Part shown: piece by piece, positions 18,619 to 26,501 of the stretch
How positions within the stretch are numbered: the first letter of the stretch is position 1
Layout: each line of letters opens with the position of its first letter
Assembly (NCBI GenBank): GCA_002422425.1
Contig: DIVG01000079.1
Coordinates: 29,781 to 69,599, forward strand
DNA: 39,819 nt
From: Akkermansiaceae bacterium UBA6138
Lineage (GTDB): Bacteria; Verrucomicrobiota; Verrucomicrobiia; Verrucomicrobiales; DEV007
Direction of reading: 5' to 3'
Position numbers and translations under genes: made by a program
Notes under the pieces: model-generated
What the model saw: only the letters and a program-made list of their open reading frames with translations
What the model was told of the DNA's origin: nothing
Databases searched by the model: none

Positions 18619-19050
18619 TCAAACCAGAAATCGACCCGTGAACGTCGGATCGGTGAAGGGAACCACCAGATCGGGCGGCTCAAGCACGTCGAAGGCCCGG
18701 AAGCGAGTCCCGGGCACTTCGGCGGCGAGTAATACCCTGACGGAGAGAGGAGAAAGATAAGACTCAGAGACCGCCGGAATCTTCAAAAGACCGGGAGTGG
18801 GGGCCTCAGACAACTGGATCGCGCAGTCTTTATCACAGGGAACCTTCCCGTGATCGTGATCGTGGTCCCCGTGTGATTGAGACGTGAAGGGCCCCGGATG
18901 ACGATCCGACCTGTCGGTTTCGTGAGGGAAATGGTGATGCGCCTCAAGACCGACGAGGGAAAAAACCTCGCACAGCGTGACCTTTCCGCCTGATCCGAGG
19001 AGGGCAAGGAGGACCGTCAGGAAAAATATTTGTATCACCGTGCGCACCAT
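18619..19050 (-). CDS. His-rich exported small protein at head of metal-efflux operon
   Basis: A 143-residue unrecognised protein. An N-terminal hydrophobic segment (MVRTVIQIFFLTVLLALLGS) is either a signal anchor or signal peptide. It is followed by AHHHFPHETDRSDRHPG and SHGDHDHDHGKVPCDKDC, a dense His/Asp/Cys cluster suited to metal binding. The last 70 residues have no obvious motif. The ATG at 19050 is preferred because the longer frame crosses the rpsT terminator; an AAGGA sequence sits directly before it, rather close. It is 135 bases upstream of the outer-membrane factor on the same strand, so probably the first gene of the efflux operon. A role as a metal-sensing or buffering protein is inference. 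Confidence 0.6.
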   Translation of the reverse strand: MVRTVIQIFFLTVLLALLGSGGKVTLCEVFSLVGLEAHHHFPHETDRSDRHPGPFTSQSHGDHDHDHGKVPCDKDCAIQLSEAPTPGLLKIPAVSESYLSPLSVRVLLAAEVPGTRFRAFDVLEPPDLVVPFTDPTFTGRFLV

Positions 19051-19125
19051 TTCCTTAAAACAGTTCCGCGACGGCGTATCGTCTGTCAAAGACTTTCCCC
19101 GGGGGAATCCCCGCCTTCCGGGCAC

Positions 19126-19153
19126 AAAAAAACCCCGACCGATGTCAGGGGTT
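19126..19153 (-). terminator. Rho-independent terminator of rpsT
   Basis: Read on the minus strand: AACCCC, a single bulged T, GAC, loop ATCG, GTC, GGGGTT, then a run of seven T. This is a 9-bp stem with one bulge followed by a strong T-tract, 50 bases after the rpsT stop. Confidence 0.88.
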
Positions 19154-19202
19154 ACTTTGTCTGCGGGCCGTGTCCCGAGGAAAACCACCCGGCTTCAATC
19201 GA

Positions 19203-19475
19203 TCAAGCCTTGGACGGAGCCGGGCTCACTTTGACGGCCATGCGACCCTTGATGCGGCTGGCGGTCCGTTTGTGCATTGCCCCGAACTTGGCGGCCTTGT
19301 CTGCGGCGGAAGCAAACAAGTTGTAAGCTTTCTCGGCGGCAGCCTTGTCACCCGACTCGATCGCGGCAAGGGCGTTCTTGCGAGCCAGTTTCACATTGGA
19401 CTTGATCGCACGGTTGCGGGCCGTGCGAACCTTGGTCTGACGGACGCGTTTGAGAGCTGACTTGGTATTGGCCAT
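19203..19475 (-). CDS. rpsT: 30S ribosomal protein S20
   Basis: A 90-residue, highly basic primary-binding protein of the small ribosomal subunit. The sequence begins MANTKSALKRVRQTKVR, continues with NRAIKSNVKLARKNALAAIE, and has the C-terminal pattern KAAKFGAMHKRTASRIKGRM, all characteristic of S20. It binds 16S rRNA as a three-helix bundle. Length is normal. It is a single-gene unit, with a strong promoter overlapping the end of the upstream L,D-transpeptidase gene and a clear terminator downstream. No Shine-Dalgarno is seen before the ATG. Confidence 0.96.
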   Translation of the reverse strand: MANTKSALKRVRQTKVRTARNRAIKSNVKLARKNALAAIESGDKAAAEKAYNLFASAADKAAKFGAMHKRTASRIKGRMAVKVSPAPSKA

Positions 19476-19512
19476 TGGTATCTGGTGTTTCGATCGATAA
19501 ATGAAGGGGCGG

Positions 19513-19540
19513 AATATACGCCCAGCCCCGAATCAGTCAA
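19513..19540 (-). promoter_or_regulatory. rpsT promoter
   Basis: On the minus strand, TTGACT (19535-19540) and TATATT (19513-19518) are separated by 16 bases, a near-consensus sigma-70 promoter. The -35 box overlaps the stop codon of the upstream L,D-transpeptidase gene. The expected leader is about 30 bases. Confidence 0.7.
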
Positions 19541-20321
19541 CTTTTAACTCCGCAGGTAGCGCCGCATTGAGGTAAGCGGTGTCAAATCCGGACTCGGAAA
19601 GCAGGTCCGAGCCGTTTTTGAACCCACCAACCTCGTTCCAGACCGGCTTCACCGCAGGGGGGGCGACGTTTCCCATCGCGAGCGGCGCGGCCGCCGCGGG
19701 TAGCGGTAGCGCCTCAATCGCTTCCCCCATCTGTCTGCCTTTTTCAACATCGCGCCAGAGTCCTTTTTGAACGACATACACCCTCGACCCTTCGCCGACC
19801 CGATCGTGCAGATCAATGACATCCCTGGACTTCATTCGGACACAGCCGTAGCTGGCGGGCTTCCCGATATCGCGCTCCGCCGCCGTGCCGTGGATGTAGA
19901 TGCAGCGAGCGAAAGCATTCGCGTTTTTCGACTCCAACCCCCTCAGCCAAAGGATGCGGGACACGATCGGATCCCGCCCCGGAGCATTGGGTTTGATGAC
20001 TTCACCGGTCCACTGACGGCTCTTGAAAACGGCCCCGGCAGGTTTGCCGGCCCCGATCTTTTCGACGACTTCCATTTTGCCTGGCGGGGTGCGGTAGCTG
20101 CCTTTCTCGTCGCCGAGCCCGAATTTCGAAGTCGAGACGGGGTAGGTCTTCACAAGAGCTCCCTCCCGGTAAAGGGCCATTTTCTGCATCGGCACGGAGA
20201 CCTCCATGACGTTAAGGCTGTCCCGCTTCGCGGCAGTCTGAACGGAACAGCTGCTCGTGAAAAGGACGGCGGCAAGAGGGAGGGAAGTCAGAAAGATATT
20301 CCGGAAGATGAGACAACTCAT
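19533..20321 (-). CDS. L,D-transpeptidase (YkuD domain) lipoprotein
   Basis: A 262-residue exported enzyme that cross-links peptidoglycan or attaches proteins to it. The lipobox FTSSC places lipidation at C25. The YkuD domain begins with VSVPMQKMALYREGALVKTY and carries the catalytic motifs IHGT (H144) and SYGCVRM with nucleophile C160. A Pro/Ala-rich linker near residues 205-225 precedes a C-terminal tail without clear motif. This is typical of Gram-negative-type L,D-transpeptidases; whether it makes 3-3 crosslinks or performs another transfer cannot be told. It stands alone, divergent from an uncharacterised exported protein. No Shine-Dalgarno is seen. Confidence 0.92.
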   Translation of the reverse strand: MSCLIFRNIFLTSLPLAAVLFTSSCSVQTAAKRDSLNVMEVSVPMQKMALYREGALVKTYPVSTSKFGLGDEKGSYRTPPGKMEVVEKIGAGKPAGAVFKSRQWTGEVIKPNAPGRDPIVSRILWLRGLESKNANAFARCIYIHGTAAERDIGKPASYGCVRMKSRDVIDLHDRVGEGSRVYVVQKGLWRDVEKGRQMGEAIEALPLPAAAAPLAMGNVAPPAVKPVWNEVGGFKNGSDLLSESGFDTAYLNAALPAELKVD

Positions 20322-20535
20322 GGGGGATTTGTAGATATAACGAGGGTTCAGGTGTTCTCTTAGGAGACCCCGCTACAAATTCCCGATGTTGTTGATTTCA
20401 GTGAGTGAGTGCTGAAAACGGATCTCTCCGAAATCAGAAAGTAAATATATCTTAAATAAATACAAATTTCTAGCATTCTTTTTTGTCGGATCTAAATTTC
20501 TTTTTTTGAGGGGCTGAATTTCCAGCCAATTTATC
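20322..20535. other. A+T-rich divergent intergenic region
   Basis: About 214 bases between the L,D-transpeptidase gene and the exported protein at 20536. The half nearest the plus-strand gene is strongly A+T-rich (runs of AAATA, TATATC, T6 and T7), much unlike the coding DNA. It probably contains both promoters, but no single -35/-10 pair stands out. An imperfect repeat GGCTGAATTTCCAGCC sits just before the plus-strand ATG and could form a small hairpin over the start region. Confidence 0.5.
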
Positions 20536-21471
20536 ATGTCCTTCTCCAAGCCGGCCCTCCTGCTCATCCTCCTCGCCCTGCTCCCGGCAGGCCCTCCTTT
20601 GATCGCTCTGCGTGCGCAGGAGATTCCGGAGGAACTTCTTGAGGACGAACATCTTCGTGAAGAGATGGGGGTGAACGATTTTACCGCTCCCTCGATCCGC
20701 AAGATCTTCGATGACCTCAAACGGATGCGCCCTCTGCCCTACGATGAGCTGAAGCGAGCCCTCCCGGAGCAAACACCACAGGATCGCACCAGACTGGCCC
20801 TCACCGTGGGCTTACTCCTCGCGGACGGCTTCTTCGCCGTCGAAGCAGAGCAATTCTTTGACCTCGAGCCGATCGGTCGGGTCCTTCTCAAACATGCCAA
20901 AGTGCTCGGGTCGGGCAGCCGCATCTCCAGTCACATGAAAAGTGTTCTTGAAAAGGGAGCCAAGGGTGAGTGGGAAGCCCTCAAAGAGGAACTCGTTCGC
21001 ACCCAGAAAGATGTCGAAAAGGAAATGGTCCTGATCCGTGATGTCGATGCCGCAAACCTCATCAGCCTGGCAGGCTGGCTGCGCGCGTTTGAGATCGGCT
21101 GCGCGGCCTCTCTCAATCCCTACGACCCGGCCAAGGCCTCGACTCTCGGCAGGCCTGAAGTGGTGGAATATTTTGTCCTCAATCTCGAGACGCTCGAACC
21201 CCGGATCCGGAACAACGATCTCGTGACCCGCATCCGTGCCGGGCTCCTGACGATTCAGGCAAAAACAAAAGTCCCCGATCAGGAAATCCTCAGCGAGGAA
21301 GAAGTGCGCGATCTTCGGGACATTGTCGAAGGACTGATCGATGAGATCCACGGCAACGAACGCCTCATCAAGTCGACCCGAACCACATCCGATTCAAAAC
21401 CCGGCGACACGACAGCCCCCGCCAAGCCGGCCGCCACCGGTGGAGTGGTGTCCGGTGAAGTGCCGGAGTAA
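20536..21471 (+). CDS. Exported helical protein of unknown function
   Basis: Not recognised. The 311-residue product has a signal peptide (MSFSKPALLLILLALLPAGPPLIALRAQE) and is then almost wholly predicted helical with many charged residues. It includes the stretch DEHLREEMGVNDFTAPSIRK and a run around LKEELVRTQKDVEKEMVLIR with heptad-like spacing that could be a short coiled coil. The last 40 residues are Thr/Pro/Ala/Gly-rich and probably disordered. No catalytic motif is seen. It is convergent with trpB with only 2 bases between the stop codons. Conserved proteins of this kind occur in Verrucomicrobia as periplasmic proteins; no function can be offered. Confidence 0.7.
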   Translation: MSFSKPALLLILLALLPAGPPLIALRAQEIPEELLEDEHLREEMGVNDFTAPSIRKIFDDLKRMRPLPYDELKRALPEQTPQDRTRLALTVGLLLADGFFAVEAEQFFDLEPIGRVLLKHAKVLGSGSRISSHMKSVLEKGAKGEWEALKEELVRTQKDVEKEMVLIRDVDAANLISLAGWLRAFEIGCAASLNPYDPAKASTLGRPEVVEYFVLNLETLEPRIRNNDLVTRIRAGLLTIQAKTKVPDQEILSEEEVRDLRDIVEGLIDEIHGNERLIKSTRTTSDSKPGDTTAPAKPAATGGVVSGEVPE

Positions 21472-21473
21472 CT

Positions 21474-22688
21474 TTAAATTCCCGGCAGGAGGAATTTGGC
21501 CGCCTGGTCAACATCCTTATCGCCCCGTCCCGAGAGGTTCACCACGATGACTTGGTCACGACCCATCGCCGGGGCAATTTTCTTTACGTAAGCGAGCGCG
21601 TGGGAAGTCTCCAGCGCAGGGATGATCCCCTCGGTGCGGGAGAGTTCAGAGAACGCATCGAGGGCCTCGTCATCGGTCGCGTAGGTGTAATCGACACGAC
21701 CTTCGCTCTGGAGGAAGGCGTGCTCGGGGCCGACGGCGGCGTAATCGAGCCCGGCCGAGACAGAATGCGTCAGCTCGATCTGCCCGTCCTCATCGGCGAG
21801 CAGCCAGGTTTTTGTCCCCTGGAGGACGCCGAGTTTGCCGCCCTGAAAGCGGGCCGCGTGCTCGCCGTGTTTGATCCCGTGACCACCGGCCTCGACCCCC
21901 ATCATCTTCACGCTCTCGTCGCCGAGGAAGGGATGGAAAAGCCCGATCGCATTGCTGCCGCCGCCGACGCAGGCGACGAGCAGGTCGGGAAGACGCTCCT
22001 CGCGCTCGAGGATTTGCTTTCTCGCCTCAACGCCGATGACGCGGTGGAAATCGCGGACCATCATCGGGTAGGGGTGCGGTCCGAGGGCACTGCCGAGGAT
22101 ATAGTGGGTCGTCCGCACATTCGTGACCCAGTCGCGAAGCGCTTCATTAACGGCCTCTTTGAGCGTCTTCTGTCCTGCTTCGACGCCGCGCACTTCGGCT
22201 CCGAGAAGACGCATGCGAATCACGTTGAGACGCTGACGCTCCATGTCGGTCGCGCCCATGTAGACGACACATTCCATCCCGAAACGGGCCGCGACGGTGG
22301 CGGTGGCGACGCCATGCTGGCCGGCCCCGGTCTCGGCAATGATGCGCTTTTTGCCGAGTCGCTTCGCCAGAATGATCTGGCCAAGGGCGTTGTTGATCTT
22401 GTGCGCACCGGTATGGAGAAGATCCTCCCGCTTCAGGTAGATGCGGGCTCCGCCGAGCTTTTCGGTCCAACGCTCCGCAAAATAAAGCGGGGTCTCACGC
22501 CCGCAGAACTCCTGCAGAAGCCGGTTTAGCTCGCTCTGAAACTCCGGATCCGCCTTTGCCCGGTGATATTCCTCCGTCAGGGTGTCGAGGGCGGCGACGA
22601 GGGTCTCGGGGACAAATCGCCCGCCAAAGGTGCCGAAATGCCCGCTCGCGTCGGGAAGGGTCTGCGTCGTGGTGGCCGTGCTCATCAT
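21474..22688 (-). CDS. trpB: Tryptophan synthase beta subunit
   Basis: Joins indole and serine to give tryptophan, using pyridoxal phosphate. The 404-residue sequence starts the core with HFGTFGGRFVPETL, and has the PLP lysine K97 in HTGAHKINNALGQ, the catalytic Glu E119 in ETGAGQHGVATA, the phosphate-binding VGGGSNAIG, and the C-terminal NLSGRGDKD. This is the TrpB1 (normal) form, expected to pair with TrpA, which is not in the window. The stop codon lies 2 bases from that of the convergent gene. No tryptophan-related leader peptide is seen upstream; the SRP RNA gene is divergent from it. Two ATGs are adjacent at the start and no Shine-Dalgarno is visible. Confidence 0.97.
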   Translation of the reverse strand: MMSTATTTQTLPDASGHFGTFGGRFVPETLVAALDTLTEEYHRAKADPEFQSELNRLLQEFCGRETPLYFAERWTEKLGGARIYLKREDLLHTGAHKINNALGQIILAKRLGKKRIIAETGAGQHGVATATVAARFGMECVVYMGATDMERQRLNVIRMRLLGAEVRGVEAGQKTLKEAVNEALRDWVTNVRTTHYILGSALGPHPYPMMVRDFHRVIGVEARKQILEREERLPDLLVACVGGGSNAIGLFHPFLGDESVKMMGVEAGGHGIKHGEHAARFQGGKLGVLQGTKTWLLADEDGQIELTHSVSAGLDYAAVGPEHAFLQSEGRVDYTYATDDEALDAFSELSRTEGIIPALETSHALAYVKKIAPAMGRDQVIVVNLSGRGDKDVDQAAKFLLPGI

Positions 22689-22729
22689 TCGAAAGGGTTA
22701 CGCTGGCTCGAATCAATTTGTTTTCAAGA

Positions 22730-22757
22730 CTCGCATTTTCTGCGGGCCGTGTATATT
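22730..22757 (+). promoter_or_regulatory. Candidate promoter of the SRP RNA gene
   Basis: TATATT at 22752-22757 is a strong -10 element ending 3 bases before the RNA's apparent 5' end, slightly close. A -35 at 22730-22735 (CTCGCA) matches only half of TTGACA. The -10 is identical to that of rpsT. Confidence 0.35.
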
Positions 22758-22760
22758 CGC

Positions 22761-22857
22761 GGCGGTCAGAGGCTGCGGAGTGAAGGCGGGTAAACCCCGC
22801 CAGGGCCGGAAGGCAGCAACGGTAGCTTGTCCTTCATTGCCGCGGTTCTCTGGCTAT
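22761..22857 (+). ncRNA. ffs: Small signal recognition particle RNA (4.5S type)
   Basis: Contains the invariant domain IV core: GGCGGGTAAACCCCGCCAGG followed by GCCGGAAGGCAGCAACGGTA, which is the Ffh-binding helix with its GGAA-type tetraloop region and symmetric/asymmetric internal loops. Outer helix strands pair: GTGAAGG (22780-22786) with CCTTCAT, CTGCGG with CCGCGG, and TCAGAG with CTCTGG. That gives a hairpin of about 97 bases, the small bacterial SRP RNA without an Alu domain. The RNA targets ribosomes with signal peptides to the membrane together with Ffh and FtsY. Ends are estimated from pairing and may be off by a few bases. It lies between trpB (divergent) and leuC (convergent). Confidence 0.92.
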
Positions 22858-22874
22858 TCCTCATTTCCGTCGCT

Positions 22875-24302
22875 TCACGCGGCCGCAGCGGCGGAGACGT
22901 CAAAGACCTCCCGCGCATCGCTCACGACTCCCGTCACGGCGGCGGCCGCGACCATCACGGGCGACATCAGAATAGTTCGTCCGACCGGGCTGCCCTGGCG
23001 TCCTTTGAAGTTGCGATTGCTTGAGCTTGCACAGAGTTGATCCCCGATCAGCTTGTCGGGATTCATCGCGAGACACATGGAACAGCCGGCGGCACGCCAC
23101 TCGAATCCGGCGGCCTCGAAGACCTTGTCGATGCCTTCCTGCTTGCAGAGGTGATCGACGATCTCGGACCCGGGGACGGCAATGGCGGTGACGCCCTGCG
23201 CCACGGTGCGGCCTTTCAAAAACTTCGCGGTCTCACGGAAGTCGGAGATACGACCGTTGGTGCAGCTGCCGATAAAGCAAACGTCGACCGGGGTGCCGGC
23301 GATGGGAGCGCCGCCCTCGAGTTTCATGTATTCAAGTGCTTCGCGGATGCTTTCGCGACCCTCGTCATCGGTCGCGTCGGCAGGCGACGGAATATTTTCC
23401 GTCACAAAGATGCCGTGATCGGGCGAGATGCCCCAGGTCACCGAGGGAGCGATGTCTTCCGCCTTGATGTTGACGACGTCATCGTAAGTGCAGCCCGGAT
23501 CCGAGGCGATCGCTTTCCAACCGGCCACGGCGGCTTCCCACTCTTCGCCTTTCGGCGAGTAGGGACGTCCCTTGAGATATTCGAAGGTCTTCTCGTCGGG
23601 ATTGACGTAACCACAGCGGGCCCCGCCCTCAATCGACATGTTGCAGACGGTCATGCGCTCTTCCATCGAGAAAGAATCGAAAAGGCTGCCGCCGTACTCG
23701 TAGGCGAAGCCAATTCCGCCCTTGGCTCCGAGGCGCTTGATGATGTGCAGGATAACATCCTTCGCGTAGACACCGGGTTTAAGCGCGCCGTCGACATTGA
23801 TGCGGCGAACCTTGAGTTTACTGAGGGCCATCGTCTGGGTCGCGAGCACGTCGCGGATCTGAGTTGTGCCGATCCCGAAGGCGATCGCTCCGAAGGCGCC
23901 GTGGGTCGCAGTATGCGAATCGCCGCAGGCGATCGTGGTGCCGGGCTGGGTGATCCCCTGCTCGGGTCCGACGACGTGGACGATGCCCTGACTGCCGCTG
24001 CCGATGTCAAAAAACTTCACCCCGAACTCTAAGCAGTTGTTCCGGAGCGCGAGGATCATCTCCTGCGCCAGTTTGTCTTCAAAAGGCTCCACCTGGTTAC
24101 GTGTCGGCACGATGTGGTCGACCGTGGCGAAAGTGCGGTTGGGGTATTTCACCTTCAGACCGAGGTCCCGGAGCATGCCAAAGGCCTGGGGGCTCGTGAC
24201 CTCGTGAATGAGGTGCGTGCCGATGAGGAGCTGTGTTTGCCCGTTCGACAATTCTCTTACCGCGTGCGCATTCCAGACCTTTTCAAACAGACTTTGACTC
24301 AT
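22875..24302 (-). CDS. leuC: 3-isopropylmalate dehydratase large subunit
   Basis: Isomerises 2-isopropylmalate to 3-isopropylmalate in leucine synthesis, with a 4Fe-4S cluster. The 475-residue protein shows the aconitase-family motifs: HLIHEVTSPQAF, VDHIVPT, GDSHTATHGAFGAIAFGIGT, and the cluster cysteines C347 (in FIGSCTN) and C407/C410 (in AAGCSMCLAMNP). The tail ends in an alanine run. The partner small subunit LeuD is normally adjacent but is not found in this window, so it must be encoded elsewhere. The gene is convergent with the SRP RNA gene and divergent from a small lipoprotein gene. No Shine-Dalgarno is visible before the ATG. Confidence 0.97.
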   Translation of the reverse strand: MSQSLFEKVWNAHAVRELSNGQTQLLIGTHLIHEVTSPQAFGMLRDLGLKVKYPNRTFATVDHIVPTRNQVEPFEDKLAQEMILALRNNCLEFGVKFFDIGSGSQGIVHVVGPEQGITQPGTTIACGDSHTATHGAFGAIAFGIGTTQIRDVLATQTMALSKLKVRRINVDGALKPGVYAKDVILHIIKRLGAKGGIGFAYEYGGSLFDSFSMEERMTVCNMSIEGGARCGYVNPDEKTFEYLKGRPYSPKGEEWEAAVAGWKAIASDPGCTYDDVVNIKAEDIAPSVTWGISPDHGIFVTENIPSPADATDDEGRESIREALEYMKLEGGAPIAGTPVDVCFIGSCTNGRISDFRETAKFLKGRTVAQGVTAIAVPGSEIVDHLCKQEGIDKVFEAAGFEWRAAGCSMCLAMNPDKLIGDQLCASSSNRNFKGRQGSPVGRTILMSPVMVAAAAVTGVVSDAREVFDVSAAAAA

Positions 24303-24404
24303 TTTTTAGACAATTGGAGTTTCGGGCGAAAAGCTAGCACACGCTGCAAGGGTGGGGTAACGGAATCTTTTACCCGAAGACCGTCGAAAAACCGCCTAAC
24401 GGAG

Positions 24405-24443
24405 GGGCAATTCATTGAAATTGCCCGTAAAGCGGTATATGAA
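24405..24443 (+). promoter_or_regulatory. Promoter with palindromic candidate operator
   Basis: TTGAAA (24415-24420) and TATGAA (24438-24443) have a 17-base spacer. A perfect 8-bp inverted repeat, GGGCAATT with AATTGCCC around 6 bases (24405-24426), covers the -35 box. That is the place where a repressor or activator would act. It lies between divergent leuC and the small lipoprotein gene. Confidence 0.45.
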
Positions 24444-24481
24444 AAGGAGCCACAAAGGCAAACCAACCCAACTGAACCAAC

Positions 24482-24787
<306 letters not shown>

Positions 24788-24821
24788 GCGTCGCACGGGT
24801 GACTGTTGCCCATGCTTTTAC

Positions 24822-24853
24822 AAGGCCCCGGCTCGAAAGAGGCGGGGCCTTTT
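24822..24853 (+). terminator. Terminator of the lipoprotein gene
   Basis: AAGGCCCCG and CGGGGCCTT form a 9-bp stem around 12 bases, followed by TTTT. It lies 35 bases after the stop codon. Confidence 0.85.
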
Positions 24854-24899
24854 GCTGTTCGTTCCGGAGAGGGCCCATTTCAGAAGGGGATTTTACGGG

Positions 24900-24927
24900 T
24901 TGACCTGATGCAGTTAGGGCCTAACAT
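24900..24927 (+). promoter_or_regulatory. Candidate dps promoter
   Basis: TTGACC (24900-24905) and TAACAT (24922-24927) have a 16-base spacer. The DNA just downstream is A+T-rich (TTATATTT), in contrast to its surroundings. The leader would be about 90 bases. No OxyR- or Fur-type palindrome was recognised. Confidence 0.45.
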
Positions 24928-25022
24928 TATATTTCTGTATGGTCATATAAAGTTTAAAAGGCCGTTATTGTCTCCCGCCTCCGGGAAATCTTTTTTACCG
25001 GACATTTCTCCCCCTTCCTCCA

Positions 25023-25505
25023 ATGACAACCAGCACGCCCATCGACATCGGCATCAGTGAAGCAGACCGCACCGACATCGCGGCGGGGCTTTCCCGTCTC
25101 CTCGCCGACACCTACACGCTCTATCTGCAGACCCACAACTTTCACTGGAACGTCACCGGCCCCATGTTCCAGACCCTGCACGTGATGTTCGAGACCCACT
25201 ACACCGAGATGGCGATCGCCGTCGATTCCATCGCCGAGCGGATTCGCTCCCTCGGCCTGCCAGCCCCCGGAACCTACAGCGAATTCATAAACCTCAGCAG
25301 CATCAGGGAAATCGCCGGGGTTCCCAGGGCGAAAGAGATGATCCAACTCCTCGTTCACGGACACGAGTCCGTCGTGCGCACTGCCCGGTCTGTTTACCCC
25401 GTCGTGGAAAAAGCGGCCGACGAAGCCAGTGCCGACCTTCTCACCCAGCGCATCCAGCTCCACGAAAAGACCGCCTGGATGCTTCGCAGTCTGCTCGAGG
25501 AATAG
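25023..25505 (+). CDS. dps: Dps-type ferritin-like DNA-binding protein
   Basis: A 160-residue member of the Dps family, which forms 12-subunit shells that oxidise and store iron with hydrogen peroxide and protect DNA. The intersubunit ferroxidase ligands are present with the right spacing: H41 (in THNFHWNVTG), H53, E57, and D68/E72 in VDSIAERI. The whole length fits the four-helix fold. The N-terminal tail is short and has no lysine cluster, so DNA binding may be weak; protection may act mainly through iron removal. Single-gene unit, convergent with the broken DUF4190-type gene. No Shine-Dalgarno is visible. Confidence 0.95.
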   Translation: MTTSTPIDIGISEADRTDIAAGLSRLLADTYTLYLQTHNFHWNVTGPMFQTLHVMFETHYTEMAIAVDSIAERIRSLGLPAPGTYSEFINLSSIREIAGVPRAKEMIQLLVHGHESVVRTARSVYPVVEKAADEASADLLTQRIQLHEKTAWMLRSLLEE

Positions 25506-25523
25506 GAATCGCAAAGGCGGTCG

Positions 25524-25828
25524 CTACTCCTCAAGCACGATCGAGATGCCTGCCCACAAGGCGAGCAGGCACACAAGCGCGCCCATCACGATCCCGAAGA
25601 TCGCCCGGCCCATTCCGAACTTCGGCTGATCGGTTGACCGGTTTTTCCGAATCTCACGGATGCCGAAAATGCCGAAGATTAGCGCAAAGGGTGCGCCAAT
25701 GATGAGGAAGGAAAAAACGCCGGCATAGCCCGCCGCAATCGCCCAACCGGGATCAGCATGCGCATCCCGGGATCCTGCCGCAGGTCGTAGGGCTTCGGAC
25801 GCCTGGGAAGTTCGGGGGGAGTGGCCAT
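25524..25828 (-). pseudogene. DUF4190-type membrane protein gene broken by a 20-bp insertion
   Basis: The minus-strand ATG at 25828 opens MATPPELPRRPKPYDLRQDPG, then the frame goes astray and stops early at 49 codons. In another frame the protein resumes as WAIAAGYAGVFSFLIIGAPF, with a second hydrophobic helix (GIVMGALVCLLALWAGISIV), and ends at 25524. Removing exactly 20 bases between two GATCCCGG copies joins the parts into a clean 94-residue protein with two membrane helices, in the pattern of DUF4190 proteins (GIREIRKN loop between helices). So the gene looks recently inactivated. The function of the family is unknown. The gene is convergent with dps. Confidence 0.75.
25747..25774. repeat. 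8-bp direct repeat bounding a 12-bp insert inside the broken gene
   Basis: CCGGGATC at 25747-25754 and again at 25767-25774, with AGCATGCGCATC between. Eight duplicated bases plus 12 inserted ones give the 20-base excess that breaks the frame. The insert contains the palindrome ATGCGCAT. The pattern resembles an excision footprint of a transposon with 8-bp target duplications, but a replication error is also possible. Confidence 0.8.
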
Positions 25829-26004
25829 GCCTGTGGATAGTGTCAGGACGGCAGTTGCGTCAATCCCCGTTAAAGGCGCGCCGATTTCCCCTTTTCCCGC
25901 TTGACCGGCCGCTCCCCTATTTGATAAAAGCACCGTCGGGACGTCACCGAATTTCCCTATCATAAAACGAAAGCCCCCCCACCGCTGCGGAACCGGTCCT
26001 CGAC

Positions 26005-26412
26005 ATGTCGCCACTCATCGACGTGAGCTTTCTCCTCCTCATTTATTTCCTCGTCACCTCGACGCTCGAACCGCGGGAATCCGATCTGGCGATGACCCTC
26101 CCCGGAGTGCCCACGACGCCGACACGAGTCTTCGACTTTGATCCGATGAAAATCGAAGTGAACGGTAGCGGGGAAATCCTCGTCGAAGGCGAAGTCCTCG
26201 ACACCAACACCTCCTCGCGCGAGCTGCCGCTGCTGCTCGATCGCCTCAAGACCTACGCCGATAGCGCGCGGCTCACCAGTACGCAGCCAAGAGTGATCAT
26301 CGCCGCCGATGATGCCTCGAAGGGCCAGCGCTTCGTCGATGTCCTCAACACCCTCGCGACCCGCGGCGTGGAGATCAGCGAAGTCTCTCTTGAGGGCTTC
26401 GCGCCGGAATAG
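26005..26412 (+). CDS. ExbD/TolR-family protein, N-terminus unclear
   Basis: A 135-residue protein with the ExbD/TolR signature MSPLIDVSFLLLIYFLVTST. The Asp in PLIDV is the proton-coupling residue of the single membrane helix. The rest is a periplasmic domain of family length, ending VLNTLATRGVEISEVSLEGF. ExbD partners with an ExbB/TolQ/MotA-type channel, which is not nearby. Normal family members have 10-20 cytoplasmic residues before the PLIDV motif. Here residues resembling that segment (KRKPP, then TAAEPVLD) are split between two frames at a run of seven C (25974-25980), with no usable start upstream. The gene may start at 26005 as given, or be frameshifted. Confidence 0.75.
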   Translation: MSPLIDVSFLLLIYFLVTSTLEPRESDLAMTLPGVPTTPTRVFDFDPMKIEVNGSGEILVEGEVLDTNTSSRELPLLLDRLKTYADSARLTSTQPRVIIAADDASKGQRFVDVLNTLATRGVEISEVSLEGFAPE

Positions 26413-26501
26413 TCGCCGCATCCCCGCCCTCGACGAGACCGGCGGATCGTGATATGCCCTTGTCGCCGCCGTTTATAAAAAGGCACGGCACCTCCGCATT
26501 C

